Shown here: positions 1 to 7,958 of the stretch, in pieces
How positions within the stretch are numbered: the stretch's first letter is position 1
Layout of the letters: every line of letters starts with the position of its first letter
Assembly: GCF_003854895.1 (NCBI RefSeq)
Contig: NZ_CP033966.1
Span: 5,022,001 to 5,086,000 of the forward strand
Reading direction: 5' to 3'
Length of the DNA stretch: 64,000 nucleotides
Origin: Pigmentiphaga sp. H8
GTDB lineage: Bacteria; Pseudomonadota; Gammaproteobacteria; Burkholderiales; Burkholderiaceae_B
The notes under the pieces: generated by a model
Database searches by the model: none
What the model saw: the letters and a program-made list of their open reading frames with translations, nothing else
Told to the model about the DNA's origin: nothing
Program-made: the position numbers and the translations under genes

Positions 1-104
1 ACCAGGCCGAACTCGACCCGCATGATGTTCGCGGCGCGCGCCAGGTCGGGCACGGAATCCACCAGGGTCCCGTCGAGGTCGATCAGTACGGCGCGAAAAC
101 TCAT
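1..104 (-). CDS. gph: Phosphoglycolate phosphatase, N-terminal fragment (gene runs off the window)
   Basis: The minus strand reads MSFRAVLIDLDGTLVDS from the ATG at 102-104. This is the HAD-superfamily motif I (DxDGTLxDS), whose first Asp is the nucleophile. Only about 34 residues lie inside the window. The next gene upstream on the same strand is rpe, 28 bases away, and an rpe-gph pair is the usual arrangement in beta-proteobacteria. Gph removes 2-phosphoglycolate formed during DNA repair. The assignment rests on the motif plus the context; another HAD phosphatase cannot be excluded from so short a piece. Confidence 0.8.
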   Translation of the reverse strand, partial: MSFRAVLIDLDGTLVDSVPDLARAANIMRVEFGL

Positions 105-132
105 GCTGGCTCCTTGCTTCCCGGGTTCGGGC

Positions 133-849
133 TCAGGCGTAGGACGCGTCGCCCTTGGCGATCTGCGCACGCATTTCCTTGATGACGGCCGCGTAGTCGG
201 GCTTGCCGAAGATCGCCGACCCGGCAACGAAGGTATCGGCGCCCGCCGCGCGGATGGCGGCGATGTTGTCGACTTTCACCCCGCCGTCGACCTCCAGCGC
301 GATGGCGCGGCCGGTTTCCGCCTGCCAGCGGTCCAGCCGGGCGCGCGCCTGGCGCAGCTTGTCCAGCGTGGACGGCAGGAAGCTCTGGCCGCCGAAGCCG
401 GGGTTGACCGACATCAGCAGCACGATGTCCAGCTTGTCCATCACGTAATCCATCCAGTCCAGGGGCGTGGCGGGATTGAACACCAGCCCGGCCTGACAGC
501 CGTGGTCGCGGATCAGCGCCAGGGTGCGGTCGACGTGGCGCGAAGCCTCGGGATGGAAGGTGATGACGTCGGCGCCGGCCTTGGCGAACATGGGGATCAG
601 CGCATCCACGGGCTCCACCATCAGGTGCACGTCGATGGGCACCTGCACGTGGGGGCGGATGGCCTCGCAGACCATGGGGCCGATGGTCAGGTTGGGCACG
701 TAATGGTTGTCCATCACGTCGAAATGTATCCAATCCGCACCGGCGGCCACGACATTGCGCACCTCTTCCCCCAAGCGGGCGAAATCGGCGGATAGAATGC
801 TGGGGGCGATACGCGTGGAAGCGGGCCCGGAAATGGTGAAGGCTGGCAT
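133..849 (-). CDS. rpe: Ribulose-phosphate 3-epimerase
   Basis: Interconverts D-ribulose 5-phosphate and D-xylulose 5-phosphate in the cytosolic pentose phosphate pathway. The 238-residue product is full length for the family (about 220-240). It shows the TIM-barrel signatures in order: APSILSADFARLGEE near the N-terminus, HFDVMDNHYVPNLTIGP with a metal-binding His/Asp pair, DVHLMVEP with another metal His, LMSVNPGFGGQ, and EVDGGV carrying the late catalytic Asp. The start at 849 is the only ATG giving a complete barrel, although no strong ribosome site precedes it. It is co-oriented with gph and probably co-transcribed with it. Confidence 0.97.
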   Translation of the reverse strand: MPAFTISGPASTRIAPSILSADFARLGEEVRNVVAAGADWIHFDVMDNHYVPNLTIGPMVCEAIRPHVQVPIDVHLMVEPVDALIPMFAKAGADVITFHPEASRHVDRTLALIRDHGCQAGLVFNPATPLDWMDYVMDKLDIVLLMSVNPGFGGQSFLPSTLDKLRQARARLDRWQAETGRAIALEVDGGVKVDNIAAIRAAGADTFVAGSAIFGKPDYAAVIKEMRAQIAKGDASYA

Positions 850-968
850 AAGATATTCCGTTTACAGGAGCAAGCCGCGGGACATCCCAGCGGACGCCGA
901 GCCCGCGGATGCCGGCCCGGCCGGATGCCTCCCATTGTAGAAGCTTGTCAGACCCCTATGGCGCACGC

Positions 969-1343
969 ATGAAATCTCATGAACTGACGGTTACCGTACA
1001 GCCCCGCTACCTGGCCGACCAATCCGATCCGGGCAAGCGGCAGTACGTCTTTGCGTACACCATCCGCATCACCAACAGCGGATCCGAACCCGCCCAGTTG
1101 ATCAGCCGTCACTGGATCATCACCGACGGCAACCAGCAGGAACAGGAAGTCCGGGGCCTGGGTGTCGTGGGCCAGCAGCCCTTGCTGCAGCCCGGAGAAA
1201 GCTTCGAATACACCAGCGGGTGCCCGCTCTCGACGCCGGTCGGCACCATGCGCGGCACCTACCACTGCGTCGGCGAGAACGGCATGCCCTTCGAGGTCGA
1301 CATCCCCGAATTCGTCCTGGCCATGCCCCGTACGCTGCACTGA
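969..1343 (+). CDS. apaG: ApaG family protein (Co2+/Mg2+ efflux-associated)
   Basis: A 124-residue protein, the normal ApaG length, starting MKSHELTVTVQPRYL and containing the family stretch FAYTIRITNSGSEPAQLISRHWIITDG followed by a GxGVVGxQPxLxPGE turn and a GTMRGTYHC motif. ApaG is an immunoglobulin/fibronectin-III-like beta sandwich; its exact biochemical role is unsettled, and it has been linked to cobalt and magnesium tolerance. The frame is open further upstream, but the ATG at 969 gives the conserved N-terminus. It is divergent from rpe, with about 120 bases between them, and stops ten bases before a convergent small gene. Confidence 0.93.
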   Translation: MKSHELTVTVQPRYLADQSDPGKRQYVFAYTIRITNSGSEPAQLISRHWIITDGNQQEQEVRGLGVVGQQPLLQPGESFEYTSGCPLSTPVGTMRGTYHCVGENGMPFEVDIPEFVLAMPRTLH

Positions 1344-1352
1344 TGAGCGCCC

Positions 1353-1556
1353 CTACTCCTCGCCGGCATCTGTCCCAGAACGCAACGGTGGGGACACAGG
1401 ATGCAGCGGATCCGGCTTTGCCGGTCCGCTCGCATCGCCCCCTGGGGGGCGCGCGGAGCGCGTAGGGGGGGGATTGACCCTACCTCGCATGGTCCACACC
1501 ACGATGAAGACGAGTATGGAAAGCGCCAGGAGCGCTTCCAGCAGGAGCAACCACAT
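1353..1556 (-). CDS. Small single-pass membrane protein with a repeat-derived tail
   Basis: The 67-residue product begins MWLLLLEALLALSILVFIVVW, a clear transmembrane segment (about residues 2-22), and continues into a Pro/Arg/Gly-rich tail. A ribosome site (AAGGGA) lies about five bases before the ATG at 1554-1556. The tail from about residue 26 is encoded by the GC-rich dispersed repeat at 1371-1472, so the last part of the protein probably results from repeat insertion. Its start codon is one base away from the divergent mltA start. I do not recognise the family; a small inner-membrane protein near the cell-wall gene is all that can be said. Confidence 0.6.
   Translation of the reverse strand: MWLLLLEALLALSILVFIVVWTMRGRVNPPPTRSARPPGGDASGPAKPDPLHPVSPPLRSGTDAGEE
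1371..1472. repeat. GC-rich dispersed intergenic repeat with nested hairpins
   Basis: Three inverted repeats follow one another. TGTCCC (1371-1376) pairs with GGGACA (1391-1396). AGCGGA-T-CCGGC-TTT-GCCGG-TCCGCT spans 1405-1430. GCCCCC-T-GGGGGG lies at 1437-1449 and is followed by a GCGC-gga-GCGC hairpin and a G-run. I associate this architecture with dispersed repeats of Alcaligenaceae genomes, but this copy cannot be compared here. It sits where apaG and the small membrane gene converge and could help end transcription. Confidence 0.6.
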
Positions 1557-1557
1557 A

Positions 1558-2946
1558 ATGTCCCTTCGCGAGTTCATTGCCAGAAACTGGCATTGCCGCC
1601 AATTTAACCGCTTCCCCCTGCCCGCGCTTGCCCTGGCCGCGGCCGTGGCCGGCTGCGCGCAGCCGGCCGGCACGGTGCAGCCCCAGCAGGACGCGGGCGC
1701 GGCGCCGTCCCAGCCCGCCGTGACCGCCCCGCCGGCCACGGCCGCGCCCGCGCCGGTACCCGACAGCGCCCGGCCGCTGCCCCCGCCGGTCCCCCGCCCG
1801 TCCAGCAAGCCGGCCTTGCAGAGCAGCAAGCACTTCGTGCGAGGATCCTGGCAGCAGTTGCCCGGCTGGCGGACCGATACGGTCGAGGCCATATGGCGGC
1901 CGTTCCTGGCCAACTGCCGGTCCATCATCCTGCGCACCGGCCGGCCGGTCTCGAATACCGCCCCGCCCATGGCCGATCCGTATGCCTGGCAGCAGGCGTG
2001 CGCCGCCGCGCGCGACCTGCCGCCCACGCCCTCGGCCGACCAGGTGCGCGCGTTCATGGAACACTGGCTGCAGCCCTGGTCGGTGCGCGGCCCTGGCAGC
2101 GAAGTCGCCTCCGGCCTGGCCACGAGCTACTACGAGCCCCTGGTCCACGCCTCGCGCGAGCGCGGCGGCGCCTATCAGTGGCCGCTGTACGCGGTCCCGG
2201 CCGATCTGCTGACCATAGACCTGGGCGGCCTGTATCCGGAGCTGGTGGGCAAGCGCGTGCGGGGCAAGCTTGACGGCAAGCGCGTCGTTCCCTACGACAC
2301 CCGCGGCGAGATCGAGCGGCCCGAACGCCAGCCGCCGGCCATCGTCTGGGTCAACGACCCGGTCGACGCCTTCTTCCTGCAGGTGCAGGGCACGGGCCGC
2401 GCGGTGCTGGACACCGGCCCCGGCCAGGGCAGCACCATACGCGTGGCCTATGCCGACCACAACGGCCATCCCTACGTGTCGATCGGCAAGTGGCTGATCG
2501 ACAAGGGGGAACTGACGCTGGCGCAGGCCTCGATGCAGGGCATACGGGCCTGGGCCCAGCGCAACCCGGCGCGCGTCAAGGAAATGCTCAACGCCAACCC
2601 GGCGGTGGTGTTCTTCCGCGAGGAAGCCGTGGCCGATCCGTCCGAGGGCCCGCGCGGCGCCATGGGGCTGCCCCTGACGCCCCATCGCTCGCTGGCCGTG
2701 GATCCGTCCATCGTGCCGCTGGGCAGCCCGGTGTTCCTGTCGACGACCCAACCGGCCTCGCGCCAACCCATGAACGTCGTGGCCCTGGCCCAGGACACCG
2801 GCACGGCCATCAAGGGCCCGGCCCGGGTGGATCTGTTCTGGGGATTCGGCGACGAGGCCGGGGAAATGGCCGGCCGCATGAAGCAGCCGACCCGGCTGTG
2901 GGTGCTGTGGCCGAAGAACGAAGGGGTGCCGGCGCCCGCGCGCTAA
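1558..2946 (+). CDS. mltA: Membrane-bound lytic murein transglycosylase A, lipoprotein
   Basis: Cleaves the MurNAc-GlcNAc bond of peptidoglycan to give 1,6-anhydro ends, anchored in the outer membrane. The 462-residue precursor has a signal peptide ending in the lipobox VAGC (Cys about 33), then an Ala/Pro-rich linker of some 50 residues before the MltA domain. The domain shows YYEPLV, the FFLQVQGTGR segment and the C-terminal 3D barrel with AQDTGTAIKGPARVDLFWG, which carries the catalytic Asp. The start at 1558 follows AGGAG (1543-1547) and gives the complete signal peptide. It is longer than the E. coli enzyme because of the linker. It overlaps the next, convergent gene by four bases. Confidence 0.93.
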   Translation: MSLREFIARNWHCRQFNRFPLPALALAAAVAGCAQPAGTVQPQQDAGAAPSQPAVTAPPATAAPAPVPDSARPLPPPVPRPSSKPALQSSKHFVRGSWQQLPGWRTDTVEAIWRPFLANCRSIILRTGRPVSNTAPPMADPYAWQQACAAARDLPPTPSADQVRAFMEHWLQPWSVRGPGSEVASGLATSYYEPLVHASRERGGAYQWPLYAVPADLLTIDLGGLYPELVGKRVRGKLDGKRVVPYDTRGEIERPERQPPAIVWVNDPVDAFFLQVQGTGRAVLDTGPGQGSTIRVAYADHNGHPYVSIGKWLIDKGELTLAQASMQGIRAWAQRNPARVKEMLNANPAVVFFREEAVADPSEGPRGAMGLPLTPHRSLAVDPSIVPLGSPVFLSTTQPASRQPMNVVALAQDTGTAIKGPARVDLFWGFGDEAGEMAGRMKQPTRLWVLWPKNEGVPAPAR

Positions 2947-3878
2947 CTCTTGCGCCGCCGGGCGCGCGCCGGCTGCACGTCGGCGCGCAGGCCGCGCGCC
3001 TCCTGCTCGAACGCTTCGTACAGCCGCTGGGCCGGGACGGTCAGCGGCGCGTCGGCCCGCGCCACCAGGTGGATCGTGGTCGCGGGCAGATCGTCCGCGA
3101 TGGGCAGGGCCACGAGATTCGTCGCCGGACCATGCCGCTGGAAGAATCCCTCGGGCACGACGCCCAGGATGTCCAGGTCCGGCAGGATGGCCAGCAGCGT
3201 GGAGAACGACTCGCACTCCAGGTGCACGTCGGGCGCGGGCAACCCGCGCGACTCGAAGTCCATCCGCCGTGGGTCGCCCGGCCCGCCCGCCGGTCCCGTC
3301 AGTACCCAGGCCGCCTGGGCCAGGTCGGCCAGCCGGGTACGGTCCGCCAGCGGATGGCCGCGGCGGGCGGCGATCAGGTTCCGGCTCGTGAAGATGGGGT
3401 GGATGGCCAGGTCGCGGCGCGCGCCTTCCACCGGCAGCGGCCCGATCGCCAGGTCCAGTTCCCCGGCGCGCAATTGCGCGAACATGCGCGGATACAGCGT
3501 ATCGACCAGCCGGATCCGCACCTGCGGCCAGCGCGCCCGGAAGCGCGCCAGGGCGCCGGGCCCCAGCAGGATGGCGCCGCCGGGCGACAAGCCCACGGTG
3601 ACGCTGGCCTGGGCATGCTCGGTGTGCCAGGCGATCTCCTCGCGCGCGCGCCCCAGTTCGCGCATCACGGTGGCCGCGCGGGCGGCCAGCATCTCGCCCG
3701 CGGGCGCCAGCCGCACGCCCTTGGCCGTGCGCAGCACCAGCGTGGTCCCGAACTCGTCTTCCAACTGTCGCAGCGATTTGGTCAAGGCCGGCTGCGAGAC
3801 GTGAAGCGTCTCGGCCGACGCGCGCAGGCTGCCGGTCTGGGCCAGCACGAGCAGGAGCTGCAATTGTTGGAGGCGCAT
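2943..3878 (-). CDS. LysR-type transcriptional regulator
   Basis: A 311-residue LysR regulator. The N-terminal winged helix-turn-helix reads MRLQQLQLLLVLAQTGSLRASAETLHVSQPALTKSLRQLEDE, and the effector-binding periplasmic-protein-like domain follows from about residue 90 (VGLSPGGAILLGP onward). It is divergently transcribed from the sulfatase-cupin-Bug unit with about 120 bases between them, the classic LysR arrangement, so it probably controls that unit. The inducer is unknown. Its stop codon overlaps the mltA stop on the other strand. Confidence 0.9.
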   Translation of the reverse strand: MRLQQLQLLLVLAQTGSLRASAETLHVSQPALTKSLRQLEDEFGTTLVLRTAKGVRLAPAGEMLAARAATVMRELGRAREEIAWHTEHAQASVTVGLSPGGAILLGPGALARFRARWPQVRIRLVDTLYPRMFAQLRAGELDLAIGPLPVEGARRDLAIHPIFTSRNLIAARRGHPLADRTRLADLAQAAWVLTGPAGGPGDPRRMDFESRGLPAPDVHLECESFSTLLAILPDLDILGVVPEGFFQRHGPATNLVALPIADDLPATTIHLVARADAPLTVPAQRLYEAFEQEARGLRADVQPARARRRKS

Positions 3879-3997
3879 CGTCCGGAGGGTGATAACCCCA
3901 AGTAATCGATATCAAAAAAAGCGAAGAGCCTGTCCGCGCCGCGAAGCCTAGGATTGTCCGTAACGAGAACGGCCAAACCTTACTCCGGGAGTCGCAA

Positions 3998-5701
3998 TTG
4001 TCCAAGCGCGTGAAGAACATTCTCTTCATCATGTGCGACCAGCTCAGGGCCGACTACCTGTCGTGCTACGGGCACGAGCGCCTGATGACCCCCAACCTGG
4101 ACCGCCTCGCCGCGCGCGGCGTATTGTTCGAGCGGGCCTACGTGCAATCGCCGGTCTGCGGCCCCTCGCGCATGAGCTACTACACCGGGCGCTACGTCCA
4201 GTCCCATGGCGCGAGCTGGAACTTCGTGCCGCTCAAGGCCGGCGAGATGACCCTGGGCGATCACCTGCGGCCGCTGGGCGTGCGCTCGGTGCTGGTGGGC
4301 AAGACGCACATGCGGGCCGACCTGGCCGGCATGTCCCGGCTGGGCATAGACCCGGACTCGACGGTGGGCGTGCGGATAGGCGAATGCGGCTTCGATCCCT
4401 ACGAACGCGACGACGGCATCCACCCCTACTCGGGCCACGACCCCGACCCCGCCTACAACGACTACCTGCGGCGCAACGGCTGCGACGGCGACAACCCCTG
4501 GGAAGCCTGGGCCAACACCGGCACCGACAGCGATGGCCAGGCGCGCTCGGGCTGGTTCCTGAAGTACTCGCGGCTGCCCGCCCGCGTTCCCGAGCAGCAC
4601 TCCGAAACGCCCTACATGACCCGGCGGGCCATGGACTTCATGCGCGAGGCCGGCGAACAGCCCTGGTGCCTGCACCTGTCGTACATCAAGCCGCACTGGC
4701 CCTACATCGTGCCCGAGCCCTACGCCTCGATGTACGGTCCGCAGGACGTGCCGCCGGTAGCGCGCAGCGAGGCCGAGCGCCAGGATCCGCATCCGGTGTA
4801 CGCCGCCATGATGAAGCACCGCGTGTCGCGCACCTTCTCGCAGGACGGCGTGCGCGAGGCGGTGATTCCCGCCTACATGGGACTGATCAAGCAGATCGAC
4901 GATCAGATGGGCGTGCTGTTCTCGTTCATGGAGGAAGCGGGCCTGATGGACTCGACCATGATCGTGTTCACGTCCGATCACGGCGACTACCTGGGCGATC
5001 ACTGGATGGGGGAAAAGGACCTGTTCCACGAGCCCGTCATCCGCGTGCCGCTGATCGTGTACGACCCCGACGCCCGGGCCGACGCCACGCGCGGCACCCG
5101 CTGCGCCGACCTGGTCGAGGCGGTGGACCTGGCCCCCACTTTCCTTGACGTCTGTGGCGGCGCGCCGGTGCCGCACGTCATGGACGGCCGTTCGCTGCGC
5201 CCGCTGCTGTTCGGCCAGCGCCCGGCGGACTGGCGGCGGGAAGTGGTGTGCGAGTACGACTACGCGTTCCAGGACGCCCGCATCGAACTGGGCACCGCCC
5301 CGCGCGACGCGTGGATGCGCATGATCTTCGACGGGCGCTGGAAATACGTGCTGTTCGAGGGCTACCGGCCCATGCTGTTCGACCTCACATCCGATCCCGA
5401 CGAGTTCATGGACCTGGGCGCGTCGCCGGCGCCCGAACACGAAGAAGCGCGGCGGCGCCTGCACGAGGCGCTGTTCCGATGGGCGCTGCGGCCCCGCCAG
5501 CGCGTGACCGTGCCGGACGCCGCGATCGAATCGGTGGAAGTCCAGCCCCGCATTTCCGAGGGCGGCATCCTGATCGGCTACTGGGACGAGGACGATCTGG
5601 CCCGCGCCCGGCAGTCGTTCAAGCCCCGGTTCTCGTCCACCAACCCGCTCGTCCGGTCGACCCTCGACCGCCTGACGGGCAAGCAGGGAGCCCCGCAATG
5701 A
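3998..5701 (+). CDS. Cytoplasmic sulfatase (alkaline phosphatase superfamily), module 1
   Basis: Hydrolyses a sulfate (or phosphonate) ester; substrate unknown. The 567-residue protein has the metal-binding start NILFIMCDQLRADYLSCYG, the formylglycine site CGPSRMSYYTGR (Cys54, the type modified by an FGE), and the second metal site TSDHGDYLGDHWMGEKD. The start is TTG at 3998 with GGGAG six bases ahead; this TTG gives the conserved N-terminus directly, so there is no signal peptide and the enzyme should be cytoplasmic. It overlaps the cupin gene by four bases (ATGA). It resembles the enzyme at 39545-41140, including the HLSYIKPHWPY stretch. A phosphonate monoester hydrolase is an alternative. 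Confidence 0.88.
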   Translation: MSKRVKNILFIMCDQLRADYLSCYGHERLMTPNLDRLAARGVLFERAYVQSPVCGPSRMSYYTGRYVQSHGASWNFVPLKAGEMTLGDHLRPLGVRSVLVGKTHMRADLAGMSRLGIDPDSTVGVRIGECGFDPYERDDGIHPYSGHDPDPAYNDYLRRNGCDGDNPWEAWANTGTDSDGQARSGWFLKYSRLPARVPEQHSETPYMTRRAMDFMREAGEQPWCLHLSYIKPHWPYIVPEPYASMYGPQDVPPVARSEAERQDPHPVYAAMMKHRVSRTFSQDGVREAVIPAYMGLIKQIDDQMGVLFSFMEEAGLMDSTMIVFTSDHGDYLGDHWMGEKDLFHEPVIRVPLIVYDPDARADATRGTRCADLVEAVDLAPTFLDVCGGAPVPHVMDGRSLRPLLFGQRPADWRREVVCEYDYAFQDARIELGTAPRDAWMRMIFDGRWKYVLFEGYRPMLFDLTSDPDEFMDLGASPAPEHEEARRRLHEALFRWALRPRQRVTVPDAAIESVEVQPRISEGGILIGYWDEDDLARARQSFKPRFSSTNPLVRSTLDRLTGKQGAPQ

Positions 5702-6150
5702 GAAACGAAACGCCCGACATCACCCGCGCCCACACCGGCATCGACGGCGTGTCGTGGAACATCCTCGGCCAGGTGTACGTGCCCAAGCAGATGTCCGAGG
5801 ACAGCTTCTCGTGGCACGCCACCTTCCCGGTCGAGACCTTCGTGCCGCCGCACATGCATCCCCACCAGGACGAGTACATCTTCGTGCTGGCCGGCCGCAT
5901 CGACCTCATCCTGGACGGCAGGAAGCAGACCGCCGGCGCGGGCGACCTGGTGCGCATGCCGCGCGGCATCCCGCACGCCTTCTACAACAACTCCGGCGCC
6001 CCCGCGACGGCGTTGTTCTGGGCGGCCCCCTCGGGCAAGCTGGTCGAGCTCTACCAGCGCATCCACAATATGTCGAACCCGGCCGAGGTCGTGCAGACGG
6101 CCCGCGAATACGACGTCGTCTTCCTGCCGCCGGTCTCGGCCGCCGCCTGA
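5698..6150 (+). CDS. Small cupin-domain protein
   Basis: A 150-residue single-cupin protein. Motif 1 reads HMHPHQDEYIFVLAGRIDL, with two of the usual metal-binding His, a Gln/Asp and a Glu; motif 2 reads DLVRMPRGIPHAFYN with the last His. It is translationally coupled to the sulfatase (ATGA overlap) and lies 37 bases before a Bug receptor. Such proteins bind a metal and either isomerise, decarboxylate or oxygenate small molecules, or act as sugar/acid-binding accessory proteins. The context suggests it acts on the product of the sulfatase. The precise reaction cannot be read from the sequence. Confidence 0.8.
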   Translation: MRNETPDITRAHTGIDGVSWNILGQVYVPKQMSEDSFSWHATFPVETFVPPHMHPHQDEYIFVLAGRIDLILDGRKQTAGAGDLVRMPRGIPHAFYNNSGAPATALFWAAPSGKLVELYQRIHNMSNPAEVVQTAREYDVVFLPPVSAAA

Positions 6151-6187
6151 AACCACCCCGGTTGCCTCTTCCACGGAGTGCCCAGCC

Positions 6188-7159
6188 ATGCCCCTGTTAC
6201 GTAGCGTATTCGCGGCCCTGCTGACGGCCGCCCTGGCCGCAGGTCCGGCCTGTGCCCAGGACTACCCGTCCCGGCCGATGCGCATCATCGTGCCCCTGCC
6301 CCCCGGCAGTCCGCCCGACGTGCTGGCGCGCCTGGTGGGCGAACGCCTGCAGGCGGCCTGGCACCAGCCCGTGGTGGTCGAGAACCGGCCGGGGGCCACC
6401 GGCATGATCGGGCTGGCGGCCGTGGCGCAGGCCCAGCCCGACGGCTACACCATGGGCATGATGTTCCTGACCCATACGGTGCTGCCCGCGCTGTTCGGCA
6501 AGGTGCCCTATGACACCGCCAACGCCTTCGCGCCCATCTCCAACCTGGTCTGGATCTACAACGTGCTGACCGTGCCGCAGGGACCGGACATCGCCACGCT
6601 GGACCAGCTGATCGCGCGGGCCAGGAATGCCCGTGGCACCGTCACCTACGCATCGGGTGGCAACGGCTCTCCGGCGCACCTGATCGGCGAAGGCTTCGCG
6701 CAATTCGTCGGCGCGCAGATGCTGCACGTGCCCTACAAGGGGCCGGCCGAGGCGGTACAAGGCTTGCTGTCGGGCGACGTCTCGGCCATGTTCGCGACCT
6801 CGTCGGTGGCCGTGCCGCTGGTCAAGGCGGGCAAGCTGCGCGCGCTGGCGGTGACCAGCCCCACGCGCCTGGCCACGCTGCCCGACGTCCCCACGCTGGA
6901 GGAAAGCGGCGTGCGCGGCTTCAGGATGAAGGAATGGGAAGGCCTGGTCGCACCGGCCGGCACGCCGGCCGCGGTGATCGCCAAGTGGCATGACGAACTG
7001 GCCCGCATCATGGCGCAGCCCGAGGTGCTCAAGCAGGTTCGCGAACTGGGCATGACGCCCGCCGACCCTCACACGTCGGCGGAATTCGGGACGCTGATCC
7101 GGTCCGAGCTGGACACCTGGACCCGGTTCATCGCCAAGGCCGGCCTGCGCCCCAATTGA
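6188..7159 (+). CDS. Bug-family (TctC) periplasmic solute-binding protein, sulfatase module 1
   Basis: A 323-residue precursor with a signal peptide ending in ACA-QDYPSRPMRIIVPLPPG. The family marks follow: VVVENRPGATGMIG, the PDGYTMG turn, LPYDTANAF-like strand, and the C-terminal GTPAAVIAKWHDEL. Bug proteins bind carboxylated or aromatic ligands in the periplasm and pass them to a TctAB symporter or to a sensor. No TctA/TctB gene is nearby, so it is an orphan receptor. Its position as third gene of the sulfatase-cupin unit suggests it delivers the substrate of that pathway. Confidence 0.93.
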   Translation: MPLLRSVFAALLTAALAAGPACAQDYPSRPMRIIVPLPPGSPPDVLARLVGERLQAAWHQPVVVENRPGATGMIGLAAVAQAQPDGYTMGMMFLTHTVLPALFGKVPYDTANAFAPISNLVWIYNVLTVPQGPDIATLDQLIARARNARGTVTYASGGNGSPAHLIGEGFAQFVGAQMLHVPYKGPAEAVQGLLSGDVSAMFATSSVAVPLVKAGKLRALAVTSPTRLATLPDVPTLEESGVRGFRMKEWEGLVAPAGTPAAVIAKWHDELARIMAQPEVLKQVRELGMTPADPHTSAEFGTLIRSELDTWTRFIAKAGLRPN

Positions 7160-7187
7160 ACGCCGGTGCCGGCCGGGCCTGCGGATG

Positions 7188-7928
7188 CTAGCTGGCCTTG
7201 CCCAGGGAATCGAGTTTCTGGCGCAGCCGTTCGGCGGGAATCGCGCCGCCCACCCGGGTGTCGTCGCCGAAGATGATGGTGGGAGTGCCGGTTACCTGCA
7301 GCTTCTTGCCCAGCGCCAGCAATTCCTTGAGCGGCGCGTCGCAGGTGCCGGCCTTGGGCGCCTTGCCGTTCAGCATCCATTCGTCCCACGCCTTGCCCTT
7401 GTCGGGCGCGCACCAGACCGCCTGCGACTTGACGGTGGAATCGGGCGACAGGATGGGATAGAGGAAGGTATAGATGGTGACGTTGTCGATGCCTTCCATC
7501 GACCGGCGCAACTGCTTGCAATAGCCGCAGTTGGGGTCCTCGAACAACGCGATGCGCCGCGAACCGTTGCCGCGCACCTGCTTGATGGCCAGGTTCAGCG
7601 GCAGCTCGTCGAACTTCACGGCCAGCAGTTGTTCCTTGCGTTCTCGCGTCACGTTCTTGCGGGTCGAAGCGTCGATCAGGTTGCCGTCCAGCACGAAGCT
7701 GACTTTCTCGTCGGTGTAGACCAGCTCGCCGCCGATGCGCACCTCGTACAACCCGTAGGGCGTGCGGGACACGCCTTCGACGCCCACTTCGCCGAAACGC
7801 TGCACGAAGCGCTGCTTGACCGCTTCCTCGGTGGTGGGGGCGTTCTTGTTCGCCGCTTGCGCCCACGCCATGGACACGGGCGCGGCCATGGCCGCGGTCA
7901 GCAACAGGGAAGTCAGCATGCGTTTCAT
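7188..7928 (-). CDS. dsbC: Thiol:disulfide interchange protein DsbC
   Basis: Periplasmic disulfide isomerase. The 246-residue precursor has a signal peptide ending near AWA-QAAN, an N-terminal dimerisation domain (about 30-90) and a thioredoxin-like domain with the active site FEDPNCGYCKQL (Cys134-Gly-Tyr-Cys137). A later cis-proline region reads GTPTIIFGDD. The length matches DsbC. It lies 30 bases downstream of the UbiH-type gene on the same strand and is probably co-transcribed with it. It would be kept reduced by DsbD, encoded elsewhere. Confidence 0.95.
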   Translation of the reverse strand: MKRMLTSLLLTAAMAAPVSMAWAQAANKNAPTTEEAVKQRFVQRFGEVGVEGVSRTPYGLYEVRIGGELVYTDEKVSFVLDGNLIDASTRKNVTRERKEQLLAVKFDELPLNLAIKQVRGNGSRRIALFEDPNCGYCKQLRRSMEGIDNVTIYTFLYPILSPDSTVKSQAVWCAPDKGKAWDEWMLNGKAPKAGTCDAPLKELLALGKKLQVTGTPTIIFGDDTRVGGAIPAERLRQKLDSLGKAS

Positions 7929-7958
7929 CGAATCTCCTAAACAATCGGACCGCGCCCG

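Noticed and set aside
1342..1465. Small plus-strand frame starting in the apaG stop (ATGA)
   Set aside because: It has a coupled-looking start but encodes no recognisable protein and runs mostly through the hairpin repeat.
1480..4032. Open frame of about 850 codons on the minus strand across mltA and the LysR gene
   Set aside because: It crosses a conserved plus-strand gene and is out of frame with the LysR gene.
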